Assembly (NCBI GenBank): GCA_016795485.1
Contig: JAEUHM010000041.1
Coordinates: 372,001 to 436,000, forward strand
Source of the DNA: Verrucomicrobiaceae bacterium
GTDB taxonomy: Bacteria; Verrucomicrobiota; Verrucomicrobiia; Verrucomicrobiales; Verrucomicrobiaceae
DNA length: 64,000 bases
Direction of reading: 5' to 3'
The notes below the pieces were generated by a model that was not told the DNA's origin, searched no databases, and saw only the letters and a list, made by a program, of their open reading frames with translations. How positions within the stretch are numbered: position 1 is the first letter of the stretch; each line of letters opens with the position of its first letter. Positions 17,401 through 24,273 of the stretch are shown piece after piece. Both the position numbers and the translations under genes were made by a program.

Positions 17401-18350
17401 AGCGCAGTGCATCCGGCTCCTTGGGCGGAACGGCTCCCCAGATCTCCACAAACATCAACGGCCACATTCTCGAACTCACGTTCGACAGTCTTACACAGAC
17501 CTTTACGGGCAATCATGGCGGTGCAGCAGTCTCGGGTTACAAGCACTTCTGGCACTCCTCCGTGCGTCCTGCGATGACGAGGGCTGGCTATTACAGCGCT
17601 GCTCTGGACCCTCAATCATCGGCAGCGGAGATTCCACAGGGCAGTGGCTTTATCGCCCTCACCATCGCGCCTTCAGGTGCTATTAGCATTTCTGGCAAGA
17701 CAGCCGATGCCCAAAGCATAGCCACCTCCTGTGGAATGGGCCCGACAGGTCAGTTCATCCTCCACCAGTCCCTCTATGGCCATCGCGCTTCATTGTCTGG
17801 CACACTCAATGTTTCTGAAGCCATAAGTCCCGCTGATAACGCGGTCAGCGGCCAATTGTCTTGGATGAAACCTGACACGGCCAGCAAAGCTTATGCGATT
17901 GGCTTTAACCCAACGTTGCTCAATACCGATGGTAAGTATCTCAGCGCAAAATCCGGCGTGGGAATCATCCTTGGCCTCCCAAACCCAGGCGATGGTTCGC
18001 TAAGATTTGTTGGTGCCAAAGTGGATGAGTCTGACGTCAATCCTGATGTGCCTTTTAGCTGCTCCCCCGTGTATACTCTCTCGTTACCTTCGTTTAACAC
18101 GGGCTTCAATCCTGGGAAGACAGCGCTCAAGTTCAACCGATCCACCGGGCTTTTCAGCGGCGAGTTCATCCTTCAAGAAAACAGCCTACAACTGCGGCGG
18201 ACCGGTAAGTTTTCCGGAGTCATCGTGAGGCGGTCGGCAAGTGCTGACCTTTCTGCGGGCTACTTTTTGCTACCGCAGATACCAACTCTTGGACAGCCAG
18301 CATCAAGTGCTCCAATCTTGAGCGGAAAAGCGATCCTAACTCAACCCTAG
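14487..18350 (+). CDS. Secreted subtilisin-family serine protease with PA insert and Ig-like repeats
   Basis: The product has 1287 residues. A signal sequence (about 10-29) is followed by a fervidolysin-type propeptide (about 35-108) and a peptidase S8 domain with D167 (VIDTGVDH), H227 (HGTHVSG) and S513 (GTSMATPHVAAA). A protease-associated (PA) domain is inserted at about 411-498 (NVALIERGGLTFANKV). Residues about 582-922 hold four putative Ig (He_PIG) domains with the SLPPGVTLSSSGSLSGTPT pattern. The last 350 residues are a beta-rich region seen in verrucomicrobial exoproteins. All three catalytic residues are intact, so an active extracellular protease is expected. No anchor motif is seen at the C-terminus. 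Confidence 0.93.
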   Translation: MPIQLKTNISRHFLAGMFAVVVAGHAFGQPTTQYVEGEVLVTFKKTASETKSRAVVAKRAMTMARHFKGLSKFKQKQTGLIRAKAKTTQQLIAELSADPDVESVEPNYIRRPFGLPSDPRFTEMWGLNNSGQTVNGTVGTPGADISYVEAFRRARTSTARPIVAVIDTGVDHTHPDLKDNIWINSQELVNGSIIDNGIDDDGNGYKDDIFGYDFANGENIPVDAGTHGTHVSGTIAAVADNALGIAGVSRNAQIMALRVAATGGTIDTAAFIDALEYTVAMKNRGEPIVAINASFGGPNDSVNELQAIQATANAGILFIAAAGNDGSNNDVVNVYPANYRLENMIVVAASTQNDQLASFSNYGFDRVDLAAPGTNILSVKPTVLTLTAGGTAYPSNTMTFSGEVLSLSGTVIDCGIGGVGDFPPTVSGNVALIERGGLTFANKVTNAMAAGAIAALIYNDVTPGNYLGTLITPGSWVPVRSLSRSDGLAIKAALPLSAQVGMEQGFHFLNGTSMATPHVAAAVTLAALCYPNENSSVRKVRILSAVDQKPAFAGKTATGGRLNLLKVIDPNLSGNQPWPYIPGNEQLPGAALGAAYSYTPTVTGGAAPYTFMLDSGTLPSGLTISSSGLISGTPSAIGTSTFNLLVSDSNGPGATQSFTIVTVADPLVIQTSPTLSDGDVGANFTKTLTASGGTAPYTWTLNSGTLPPGLSLSSDGTLSGLPFESGNFIFIIQATDFHGMTATKEFSIQVSASPINTGPDSLFSGVVGVMYQQSLVAVGGSGSKSWVLANGSLPPGVTLSSSGSLSGTPTMSGTYEGVFRVSDTALNVGALAFRIVITSSFVKPIIEPINWSPVYIGTLFSYPLAARNYPSSFKVLGLPKGLSYSTRTGLISGRPTLTGTFAVIVSASNTAGTGNAVTVPLTIRDIETGRLGSFSGLVSRNTAVNADLGSRVSLTTTSTGAFTLVVTTGSTKRSASGSLGGTAPQISTNINGHILELTFDSLTQTFTGNHGGAAVSGYKHFWHSSVRPAMTRAGYYSAALDPQSSAAEIPQGSGFIALTIAPSGAISISGKTADAQSIATSCGMGPTGQFILHQSLYGHRASLSGTLNVSEAISPADNAVSGQLSWMKPDTASKAYAIGFNPTLLNTDGKYLSAKSGVGIILGLPNPGDGSLRFVGAKVDESDVNPDVPFSCSPVYTLSLPSFNTGFNPGKTALKFNRSTGLFSGEFILQENSLQLRRTGKFSGVIVRRSASADLSAGYFLLPQIPTLGQPASSAPILSGKAILTQP

Positions 18351-18359
18351 GCCACAAAA

Positions 18360-18388
18360 AAGCTCCCCACCTATTCGATGGGGAGCTT
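18360..18388. terminator. Bidirectional intrinsic terminator between subtilase and tsf
   Basis: A perfect 10-bp stem (AAGCTCCCCA / TGGGGAGCTT) encloses a 9-nt loop. It lies 9 bp after the subtilase stop and about 24 bp from the tsf stop. An A-run on its left supplies a T-run for transcripts of the minus strand (rpsB-tsf), so it works best in that direction. Rightward, the following GTCTTGTT is a poor U-tract. Confidence 0.85.
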
Positions 18389-18411
18389 CAGAGTCTTGTT
18401 AGAAAAGAAGG

Positions 18412-19215
18412 TTATGCTTCTTCACCCACAGCGTAACGCACAAAGCGCTGCACTGTGATGTCGCCGCCAGACTTCACATGGTCTTTGACGTTGATGTCTG
18501 GGTTCTTGATGAAGGACTGCTCCAACAGGCAGTTCTCAGCGAGGATCTTGTCGATCTTACCGCTAACGATCTTGTCCACGATGTTCGCGGGCTTGTCCTT
18601 GACCTGCTCAGCAGCAATCTCGCGCTCACGGGCGATAAAGTCAGCAGAGACTTGATCACGGGAAAGGAAACGCGGATTGGAAGCAGCGATGTGCATCGCT
18701 ACGTCCTTCAGCACAGCGCGAGCGGCGTCTGTGTCAGGAGCAGTCGCCTGTAGCAGCACTCCCACGCGTCCACCCAAGTGGATGTAGCTAGCGAGCAGGC
18801 CATCGGCGGCGGCATATTTCTCCACGCGACGAAGAACGATGTTCTCGCCCATCTCGGCGATTTTGGACTTCACGTATTCGTCCACTTCAGCGCTGCCGCT
18901 CTCCGCACCGGAGGCAAGCTTGTCGCTAAGAGCAGTGACGAAAGCCTTGAAGTTGTCGTTCTTGGCCACGAAGTCAGTCTCGCAGTTCACCTCGATCAGC
19001 ACGCCAGCGGTGCCATTCACTAGTGCGTGGATGACGCCTTCTTTCGTCTGACGGTCAGCTTTGCTGCCTGCCTTCAGGATGCCCTTTTTGCGGAGAAGGG
19101 TTTCGGCGGCTTCAATGTCGCCATTCGTTTCGGTGAGGGCTTTTTTGCAGTCCATCATGCCCGCGTTGGTTTTGTCGCGGAGCGTGCGGACGAGTTCAGC
19201 AGTGATATCAGCCAT
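18412..19215 (-). CDS. tsf: Elongation factor Ts
   Basis: The product has 267 residues. It is the guanine-nucleotide exchange factor for EF-Tu. The N-terminal UBA-like domain (ITAELVRTLRDKTNAGMMDCKKAL) and the conserved TDFVAKND motif (about residue 80) are clear. The C-terminal region (EQVKDKPANIVDKIVSGKIDKI, then LLEQSFIKN) completes the family. It is 30 bp downstream of rpsB, the usual bacterial order, and ends at the bidirectional terminator at 18360-18388. The leader CCTTATCTGAAAA lacks a Shine-Dalgarno sequence even for this highly expressed gene. Confidence 0.98.
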   Translation of the reverse strand: MADITAELVRTLRDKTNAGMMDCKKALTETNGDIEAAETLLRKKGILKAGSKADRQTKEGVIHALVNGTAGVLIEVNCETDFVAKNDNFKAFVTALSDKLASGAESGSAEVDEYVKSKIAEMGENIVLRRVEKYAAADGLLASYIHLGGRVGVLLQATAPDTDAARAVLKDVAMHIAASNPRFLSRDQVSADFIAREREIAAEQVKDKPANIVDKIVSGKIDKILAENCLLEQSFIKNPDINVKDHVKSGGDITVQRFVRYAVGEEA

Positions 19216-19246
19216 TTTTCAGATAAGGGGGTAAAACAAGGTCGGA

Positions 19247-19936
19247 TTAGCGGCGAGCACCTTCAGAAGCGATGATGACAGGGTCGATCAACTTCTGGAG
19301 AATGATACGGATAGAGCGGATGGCATCGTCGTTAGCCGCGATTGGGTAGTCGATGAGGTCGGGGTTGGCATTGGTGTCCACCAGAGCAACGATCGGGATG
19401 CGCAAACGACGTGCTTCGTGCACAGCGATGTGCTCGCGATGAGCATCCACGATGACTACGGCGTCAGGCTGTTTCTCCATGCCGCGCACGCCCTTCAGGT
19501 TGCGCTCCAGCTTGGCCTTCTCACGCATGAGTGCAGCCAGTTCCTTCTTGGACATGGTCTTGTACTCAGGCTTCTTCTCGATGTTGTCGAGGTAATCCCA
19601 GCGAGCCACGCTCTTGCGGATCGTCTCAAGGTTCGTGAGGGTGCCACCCAACCAGCGGTGGTTAACGTAAAGCTGGCCACAGGCTTCAGCAGCCTCACGC
19701 ACAGCTTCCTGGGCTTGGCGCTTGCAGCCCACAAACAAGATTTTCTTACCCTTGCGGGCCAAGTCAGCGAGAAACTCAGCGGCCTTGTCGATTTGGCCCA
19801 CGGTTTCTTCAATGTTCAGAATGTGAATCTGATTCCTGGACTCCAGGATGTAGGGTTTCATTTTCGGGTTCCAGCGGCGGGTTTGATGCCCGAAGTGGAC
19901 GCCGGCTTCAACGAGTTCAGCGAGGATGTTTGACAT
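19247..19936 (-). CDS. rpsB: 30S ribosomal protein S2
   Basis: The product has 229 residues. The family signatures are present: [18 protein letters not shown] near the N-terminus, [12 protein letters not shown], and the C-terminal [19 protein letters not shown]. The ATG at 19936 (MSNILAELV) is preferred over a longer in-frame start at 19987, because S2 begins a few residues before this motif. It is first in the rpsB-tsf pair. About 245 bp of non-coding DNA lie upstream, long enough for a regulated 5' leader. No frr or pyrH follows in this window. Confidence 0.98.
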   Translation of the reverse strand: MSNILAELVEAGVHFGHQTRRWNPKMKPYILESRNQIHILNIEETVGQIDKAAEFLADLARKGKKILFVGCKRQAQEAVREAAEACGQLYVNHRWLGGTLTNLETIRKSVARWDYLDNIEKKPEYKTMSKKELAALMREKAKLERNLKGVRGMEKQPDAVVIVDAHREHIAVHEARRLRIPIVALVDTNANPDLIDYPIAANDDAIRSIRIILQKLIDPVIIASEGARR

Positions 19937-20089
19937 GTAGTATTTGTATTGCCCAGTGTCCGCACGGGACTCTTTGAAAAAAGTCACCGCTCAATCGAAA
20001 TGATCGATCCGGCCAGTCAGGCGAGTTTGGAGTTGATAAAAAACCACCGACAAACAGTTGCCGACAGCTTCCCCGGAAAAGGGGCCGAT

Positions 20090-20117
20090 ATAGTAGGGGC
20101 ATCCCAAAGCCCTGCAA
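20090..20117 (-). promoter_or_regulatory. rpsB: Candidate rpsB promoter
   Basis: On the minus strand, TTGCAG (-35, 20112-20117) and TACTAT (-10, 20090-20095) are separated by 16 bp. This would give a 5' leader of about 150 nt before the rpsB ATG. The -10 match is modest and the call rests on reading only. Confidence 0.3.
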
Positions 20118-20182
20118 GTGGCAAAAATGCCGTTTTTGGAGGCGGTGATGCTGTTCTGCGAAAACGCGATACGCCACAGGCG

Positions 20183-21109
20183 TCATGGAATGGTCACCCT
20201 AAAGCGAAAGAACACCTTGTCATTGCTACCAATAGGCACAACAAACTGGTTCTGTGGGGCCGTGCCCGTATTGAGCACATCATTCCAACTGCCGGGCAGT
20301 AAAGATGTGCTCCACTCGATGCCGTGGGTGATCCCTTGGACGCCGACAGGTGTGAGGAAGGAAATGATGAAATCACCACCCAACCGCTGTGCCTGCGGCA
20401 GTTGGGAAGAGGAATCTTCACGAGGATGCAAGCCAAAGGCATACTCCATCAGATTATTGAGCCCATCTAAATCTATATCGGACAAGGGGCCAGCCTGTGG
20501 GTGCCCAACGCCGAAATGCTGCACCTGCCACCCGTCCTCCAATCCGTCACCGGCATAACTGCCGAAGTTGTCAGATGCGGAGTTTCTCACTACGAGCGAG
20601 AATACGTCTGTAAAGCCCATCCAAGCCCCCCGAACCACTGCATTCGCGTCCGCATAGACCGTCCCCGCCCTCGCCACACCAAGGGCATTCAATCCGGTCA
20701 CAGGCCCACTCACCACGCTCCAGTTCACATCCGTACCCAATAAGCGAAAGGTTGTACCGTCATCCAATTCGGCTGCTGCATTCACTAGCGTTTCATCCCC
20801 CTCATCCACAGTTGCAGGGGTAGAAGTAACCTGGATACCAACGGTCTCATTTAGTTGCCCAATAAACCCATGTTTAGCCGCAATAGAGGGTGAAGCCGCT
20901 ATGGAAACACCGTCAATTTCACCAACCACATCAACCAAAAGATAGTTCAGCGAGGCCGATCGTGCGCCTGCTGAAGCGTTAACATCGTAACTGACGGAGA
21001 AGTTGGAACTGCTACGGGCCCCTGCAAAAAGGATGTTGCCAGCAAAAAAGAATAGTCCGTGAGCAAGCACCAACCAAATATGCACCGAGTTAAGGACACC
21101 AGCCTTCAT
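20183..21109 (-). CDS. Secreted protein with calcium-binding-type motif
   Basis: The product has 308 residues. A hydrophobic N-terminus (HIWLVLAHGLFFFAGNILFA) serves as signal peptide. The middle part is beta-rich. At about 200-240 the motif DGLEDGWQVQHFG, followed by SDIDLDGLNNLMEYAFG, is the Asp-rich loop pattern (thrombospondin type 3 or dockerin-like) very common near the C-termini of verrucomicrobial exoproteins. The end (IEWSTSLLPGSWNDV..., VFFRFRVTIP) matches the usual terminal beta domain. Its ATG overlaps the stop of the kelch gene by 4 nt, so both are made together; function unknown. Confidence 0.75.
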   Translation of the reverse strand: MKAGVLNSVHIWLVLAHGLFFFAGNILFAGARSSSNFSVSYDVNASAGARSASLNYLLVDVVGEIDGVSIAASPSIAAKHGFIGQLNETVGIQVTSTPATVDEGDETLVNAAAELDDGTTFRLLGTDVNWSVVSGPVTGLNALGVARAGTVYADANAVVRGAWMGFTDVFSLVVRNSASDNFGSYAGDGLEDGWQVQHFGVGHPQAGPLSDIDLDGLNNLMEYAFGLHPREDSSSQLPQAQRLGGDFIISFLTPVGVQGITHGIEWSTSLLPGSWNDVLNTGTAPQNQFVVPIGSNDKVFFRFRVTIP

Positions 21110-23310
21110 GGTCTTTGATAGAGGTAGACTTCCTTCGGAGGGCTGTAGGTAAAGGTATCACCAAAGACAGTTGACCCCGCATTGCCGCCCCAGATAATCA
21201 TCTCGCGCCCCGTCCAAACAGCGGTATGCCCTGAGCGACTAGGTGGCGAAAATGGCATCTCCATGATTCTCCACCGATTGGAGTCTGGCCGACATATGCC
21301 ACCGTCATTGAACCAACTTCCGTTGTAGCCACCCCAAACAATCAACTCGTTCCCCGTCCAAACAGCAACAGATTGGATACGCCCCTCCGGTGCACCAGCA
21401 GAAGGCAGCGGTATCCAACTGTCGGTTGTTGGGTTGTATCTACTTCCTGAGTTTAAATATCCCGAGCCACTCCGATAGCCGCCCCAGATAATCATTTCAG
21501 AACCCGTCCACACAGCCAGATGACTAACCCTAGGCATAGGGGCAGAACCAGTGTTAATGTCGGACCAGCTATTTGTGGCAGGATTGTAGCGCCCTCCGTC
21601 ATTGTTGTTCAATGACCCGAAGTCCCCTCCTCCCCACACAATCATTTCTGTGCCCGTCCACACTGCCGTGTGATTGTAGCGTGCACTTGGAGCGCCAATG
21701 GGGCTAATCTGAGACCACGAATCTGTGGTTGGGGTGTAGCGAAAACCATCGTTCATCCGCACGCTAGTGTTTACATCTTCACCACCCCAGACGATCATAT
21801 CAGTGCCCGTCCACACAACCGTGTTTTGGAGCCTTAGTGTTGGCGCACCTGTGTTCGATATTGATGCCCAAGTATCCGTGGAAGGGTTGTAGCGACCGCC
21901 AGTGCTTGTCCAATTGCCGCCTCCAATATTGCCTCCCCAAATAATCATCTCGCTACCGGTCCAGACAGCAGATGCGTTTCCTCTCGGCGTAGGGGCATTT
22001 GTGGTGGTCATCTCAGTCCAAACATTGGTAGCCGGATTGTATCTTTTGCCGCTATTGAGAGGAACGGTGTCTCTACCTCCCCAAATGATCATTTCTGTCC
22101 CCGTCCAGACGGCGGCATGGTTAGCCCGTGCACTTGGAGCGGTCCCACTGCTCGGTCTTTGCTCGAATGTCTCGCCTAGATCAGATTTTCCGATACTCGC
22201 ATAGCCCAAGCCAATCAGGTTCGTGTCATTCCCGCTCAGTGACATCACGATGCCCCCACTAGGCACTCCGGTCTGACCACTAGCAGCCAAGTTAGAAGCC
22301 GCCGAACCCGCTGCCATCATCGAAGAGGTGATTAAACCAGTTCCGATCTGGGAAGCATTGATTGGCGTATCTGTGTAGGCCACTGTCTTGCGTGTAGGAG
22401 TAGCGCTGTTGTTGGTTACATGAACGTTAGTGCCATCAAACTCAACAGCACCGTAGAGAGGGCTGGTGAGATTGCTGCCCGCCTGCAAGATGAGGGGCGG
22501 ACTGGTGGCTGTGCCCAGTGGCAAAGTCACTGTCCCTGTGAAGGTTGGAGAACTGAGGGGCGCGAGGAGGCCAGAGTTGCCGCTCAGTTTTCCAATAGCG
22601 GAAAGGATAGAATCTGAAGATGTGATGACACCAGGGACAGCGGTCAATCCAGACAGCGTCTTGCCGGTTACAATGGATGCAGCAATAGCTGTGGCTTCTT
22701 GAGTGCCTGTCACATCGCCAGCCAGTATCCCAGTAAAATTGCTGGCACTACCTGTGATGTTGCCGGTCACGTTTCCAACAAATGTGCCAGTTGTCGTTCC
22801 AGCCAGTGTTAGTCCGCTGGCAAGTTGACTGCTGCCTACGGCTCCCGGTGCAATCTTTGATGCCGTGATCACCCCATCCGGCACATCAGCTGCCATCATG
22901 GCGTAGCCTACTGCTGCGATTCTTCTGTCAGGCGCGAGTTGTTGGAAGCCGTGGGTGTTGTCATTGAACCAGACTCGGAGATGAACATCTGGATTGGTGA
23001 AAACGGTTGCGGAGACGATGGTCATGTTGGGCTGGGTGGTGTCTCCCAGCAGCACGGCGTAGAGTCCTCTGGTAACAGTCAGGGTCACTGCCGCAGTGGG
23101 TTCGCTGCCTGCGATGCTAGTACCGTCGTTGCTCCAGTAGGTTGTGTTTCCAGCGCTGTTGACGAGAGCGAACTTGAACTGTCCCTGCCCGTCGAAGTTG
23201 ACTCCATCGACTATCACACGGCCCTGGTAGTTGATCAGTTGCGGAACCTGGGCCCAGACGGCAGTGGTGACGAGCAAGATAGCAATGATGGCAGCGCGCA
23301 GATGCTTCAT
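21106..23310 (-). CDS. Secreted kelch-repeat beta-propeller protein
   Basis: The product has 734 residues. The ATG at 23310 gives a signal peptide (KHLRAAIIAILLVTTAVWA). Residues 20-135 form a domain (VPQLINYQGRV, GLYAVLLGD, APDRRIAAVGYAMM) found at the start of many exoproteins in this phylum. Residues 140-380 are Thr/Gly/Ser-rich and resemble phage tail-fibre shafts. The last about 350 residues contain seven VWTGxEMIxWGG units, enough for a closed seven-bladed kelch propeller. The likely role is adhesion or ligand binding. It is coupled by ATGA to the downstream 308-residue protein. A 27-residue longer start is rejected because it hides the signal peptide. Confidence 0.85.
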   Translation of the reverse strand: MKHLRAAIIAILLVTTAVWAQVPQLINYQGRVIVDGVNFDGQGQFKFALVNSAGNTTYWSNDGTSIAGSEPTAAVTLTVTRGLYAVLLGDTTQPNMTIVSATVFTNPDVHLRVWFNDNTHGFQQLAPDRRIAAVGYAMMAADVPDGVITASKIAPGAVGSSQLASGLTLAGTTTGTFVGNVTGNITGSASNFTGILAGDVTGTQEATAIAASIVTGKTLSGLTAVPGVITSSDSILSAIGKLSGNSGLLAPLSSPTFTGTVTLPLGTATSPPLILQAGSNLTSPLYGAVEFDGTNVHVTNNSATPTRKTVAYTDTPINASQIGTGLITSSMMAAGSAASNLAASGQTGVPSGGIVMSLSGNDTNLIGLGYASIGKSDLGETFEQRPSSGTAPSARANHAAVWTGTEMIIWGGRDTVPLNSGKRYNPATNVWTEMTTTNAPTPRGNASAVWTGSEMIIWGGNIGGGNWTSTGGRYNPSTDTWASISNTGAPTLRLQNTVVWTGTDMIVWGGEDVNTSVRMNDGFRYTPTTDSWSQISPIGAPSARYNHTAVWTGTEMIVWGGGDFGSLNNNDGGRYNPATNSWSDINTGSAPMPRVSHLAVWTGSEMIIWGGYRSGSGYLNSGSRYNPTTDSWIPLPSAGAPEGRIQSVAVWTGNELIVWGGYNGSWFNDGGICRPDSNRWRIMEMPFSPPSRSGHTAVWTGREMIIWGGNAGSTVFGDTFTYSPPKEVYLYQRP
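21130..22155 (-). repeat. Seven kelch repeats at DNA level
   Basis: Seven degenerate units of about 140-160 nt each encode the VWTGxEMIxWGG block and a YNPxTxxW strand. The core, CCCCAxATAATCAT on the + strand, is conserved enough between copies to allow recombination. Confidence 0.85.
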
Positions 23311-23406
23311 GACATGATTTTTAGGCCAAAGAACACTTTTCTCCAAGCAGGATCCAATCCGCGCTCGTCCAAGTATATCAAAATTCTTCACAACTGCCAG
23401 TGACCA

Positions 23407-24237
23407 TCAGCCGTCTCCTTTTTCCTTCGCTTGTATAACCTGAAGCTTCCTCAAGCACCAGGAACGGTAAGACATCTCACTAGCCTTCAGGGCCTCGTAG
23501 ACTCGAGAGCCTGGGACCCCGGCAAAATCACGGCCGATTGAGTGCAGAAACTTGGGGAGGCGGGACTTCACCAGGGCCTCGCTGTGAGCGGCGTTGCGCT
23601 CCATTCCACGCAAGACCTCTGGGCCAATGTCGCGAGTTTGGATGATCTCAAATGGTGCAGCCGCAATCGCAGAGTCCCATGCTGACCAATCGTCTTTGAA
23701 GCGAAAATCGGCGTAAAGCAGGTGGCCCCCGGGTTTCAGGACACGGGCGCACTCCTTCAAAAACAGGCTGAAGTCCGGATAGCAGTGGGACGCTTCGACA
23801 TTGATGACCGCGTCAAAAGACGCATCCCTAAAGGGCAACGCTTGAGCGTCTCCGCGGACAAACTTGAGCCCTGGAACTTGATGTTGCTGCTGGCAAAAAC
23901 GGACTCCCTCGGGATTGAGGTCCATCCCTATGTAGCTGGACGGTCCTAAATGCCTAGCAATCCAAGCCGCACCACCCCCATGGCCACTGCTGACCTCCAG
24001 CACGTGTTTTCCATTCAGATCCACTTGGGAGGCGACATGGTGATAGAGTTGGATACACCCGCGATTCGGCTCATCTTCAATCTCAAGGTCGATTCGCGGC
24101 CCATCTGCGGGATCAAACGCGTAGTTGAGGAAGAAGACCCGATCCGTCCGCAACCGCTTGGTAAGGAATGGATACCAAAGTGCCCAAATCCCACGACGAA
24201 CTCGTGGGACGGCAAGTAGACGCTCTATCAGTGACAT
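23407..24237 (-). CDS. Class I SAM-dependent methyltransferase
   Basis: The product has 276 residues. A Rossmann methyltransferase core is clear: HVLEVSSGHGGGAAWIA (motif I), YIGMDLNPEGV (motif II), FVRGDAQALPFRDASFDAVINVEASHCYPD (motifs III-IV) and RVLKPGGHLLYADFR (post-motif). The order and spacing resemble the phthiotriol/sterol-type small-molecule methyltransferases. The substrate is probably a lipid or polyketide-like compound, which is inference. It lies 37 bp downstream of the ABC exporter gene on the same strand, so a link to exported lipid or glycolipid is possible. ATG 24237 is used; a TTG two codons earlier is less likely. Confidence 0.85.
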   Translation of the reverse strand: MSLIERLLAVPRVRRGIWALWYPFLTKRLRTDRVFFLNYAFDPADGPRIDLEIEDEPNRGCIQLYHHVASQVDLNGKHVLEVSSGHGGGAAWIARHLGPSSYIGMDLNPEGVRFCQQQHQVPGLKFVRGDAQALPFRDASFDAVINVEASHCYPDFSLFLKECARVLKPGGHLLYADFRFKDDWSAWDSAIAAAPFEIIQTRDIGPEVLRGMERNAAHSEALVKSRLPKFLHSIGRDFAGVPGSRVYEALKASEMSYRSWCLRKLQVIQAKEKGDG

Positions 24238-24273
24238 GCTCAAAGGCTGTTATGCGATTAAACGAAGCAACGC

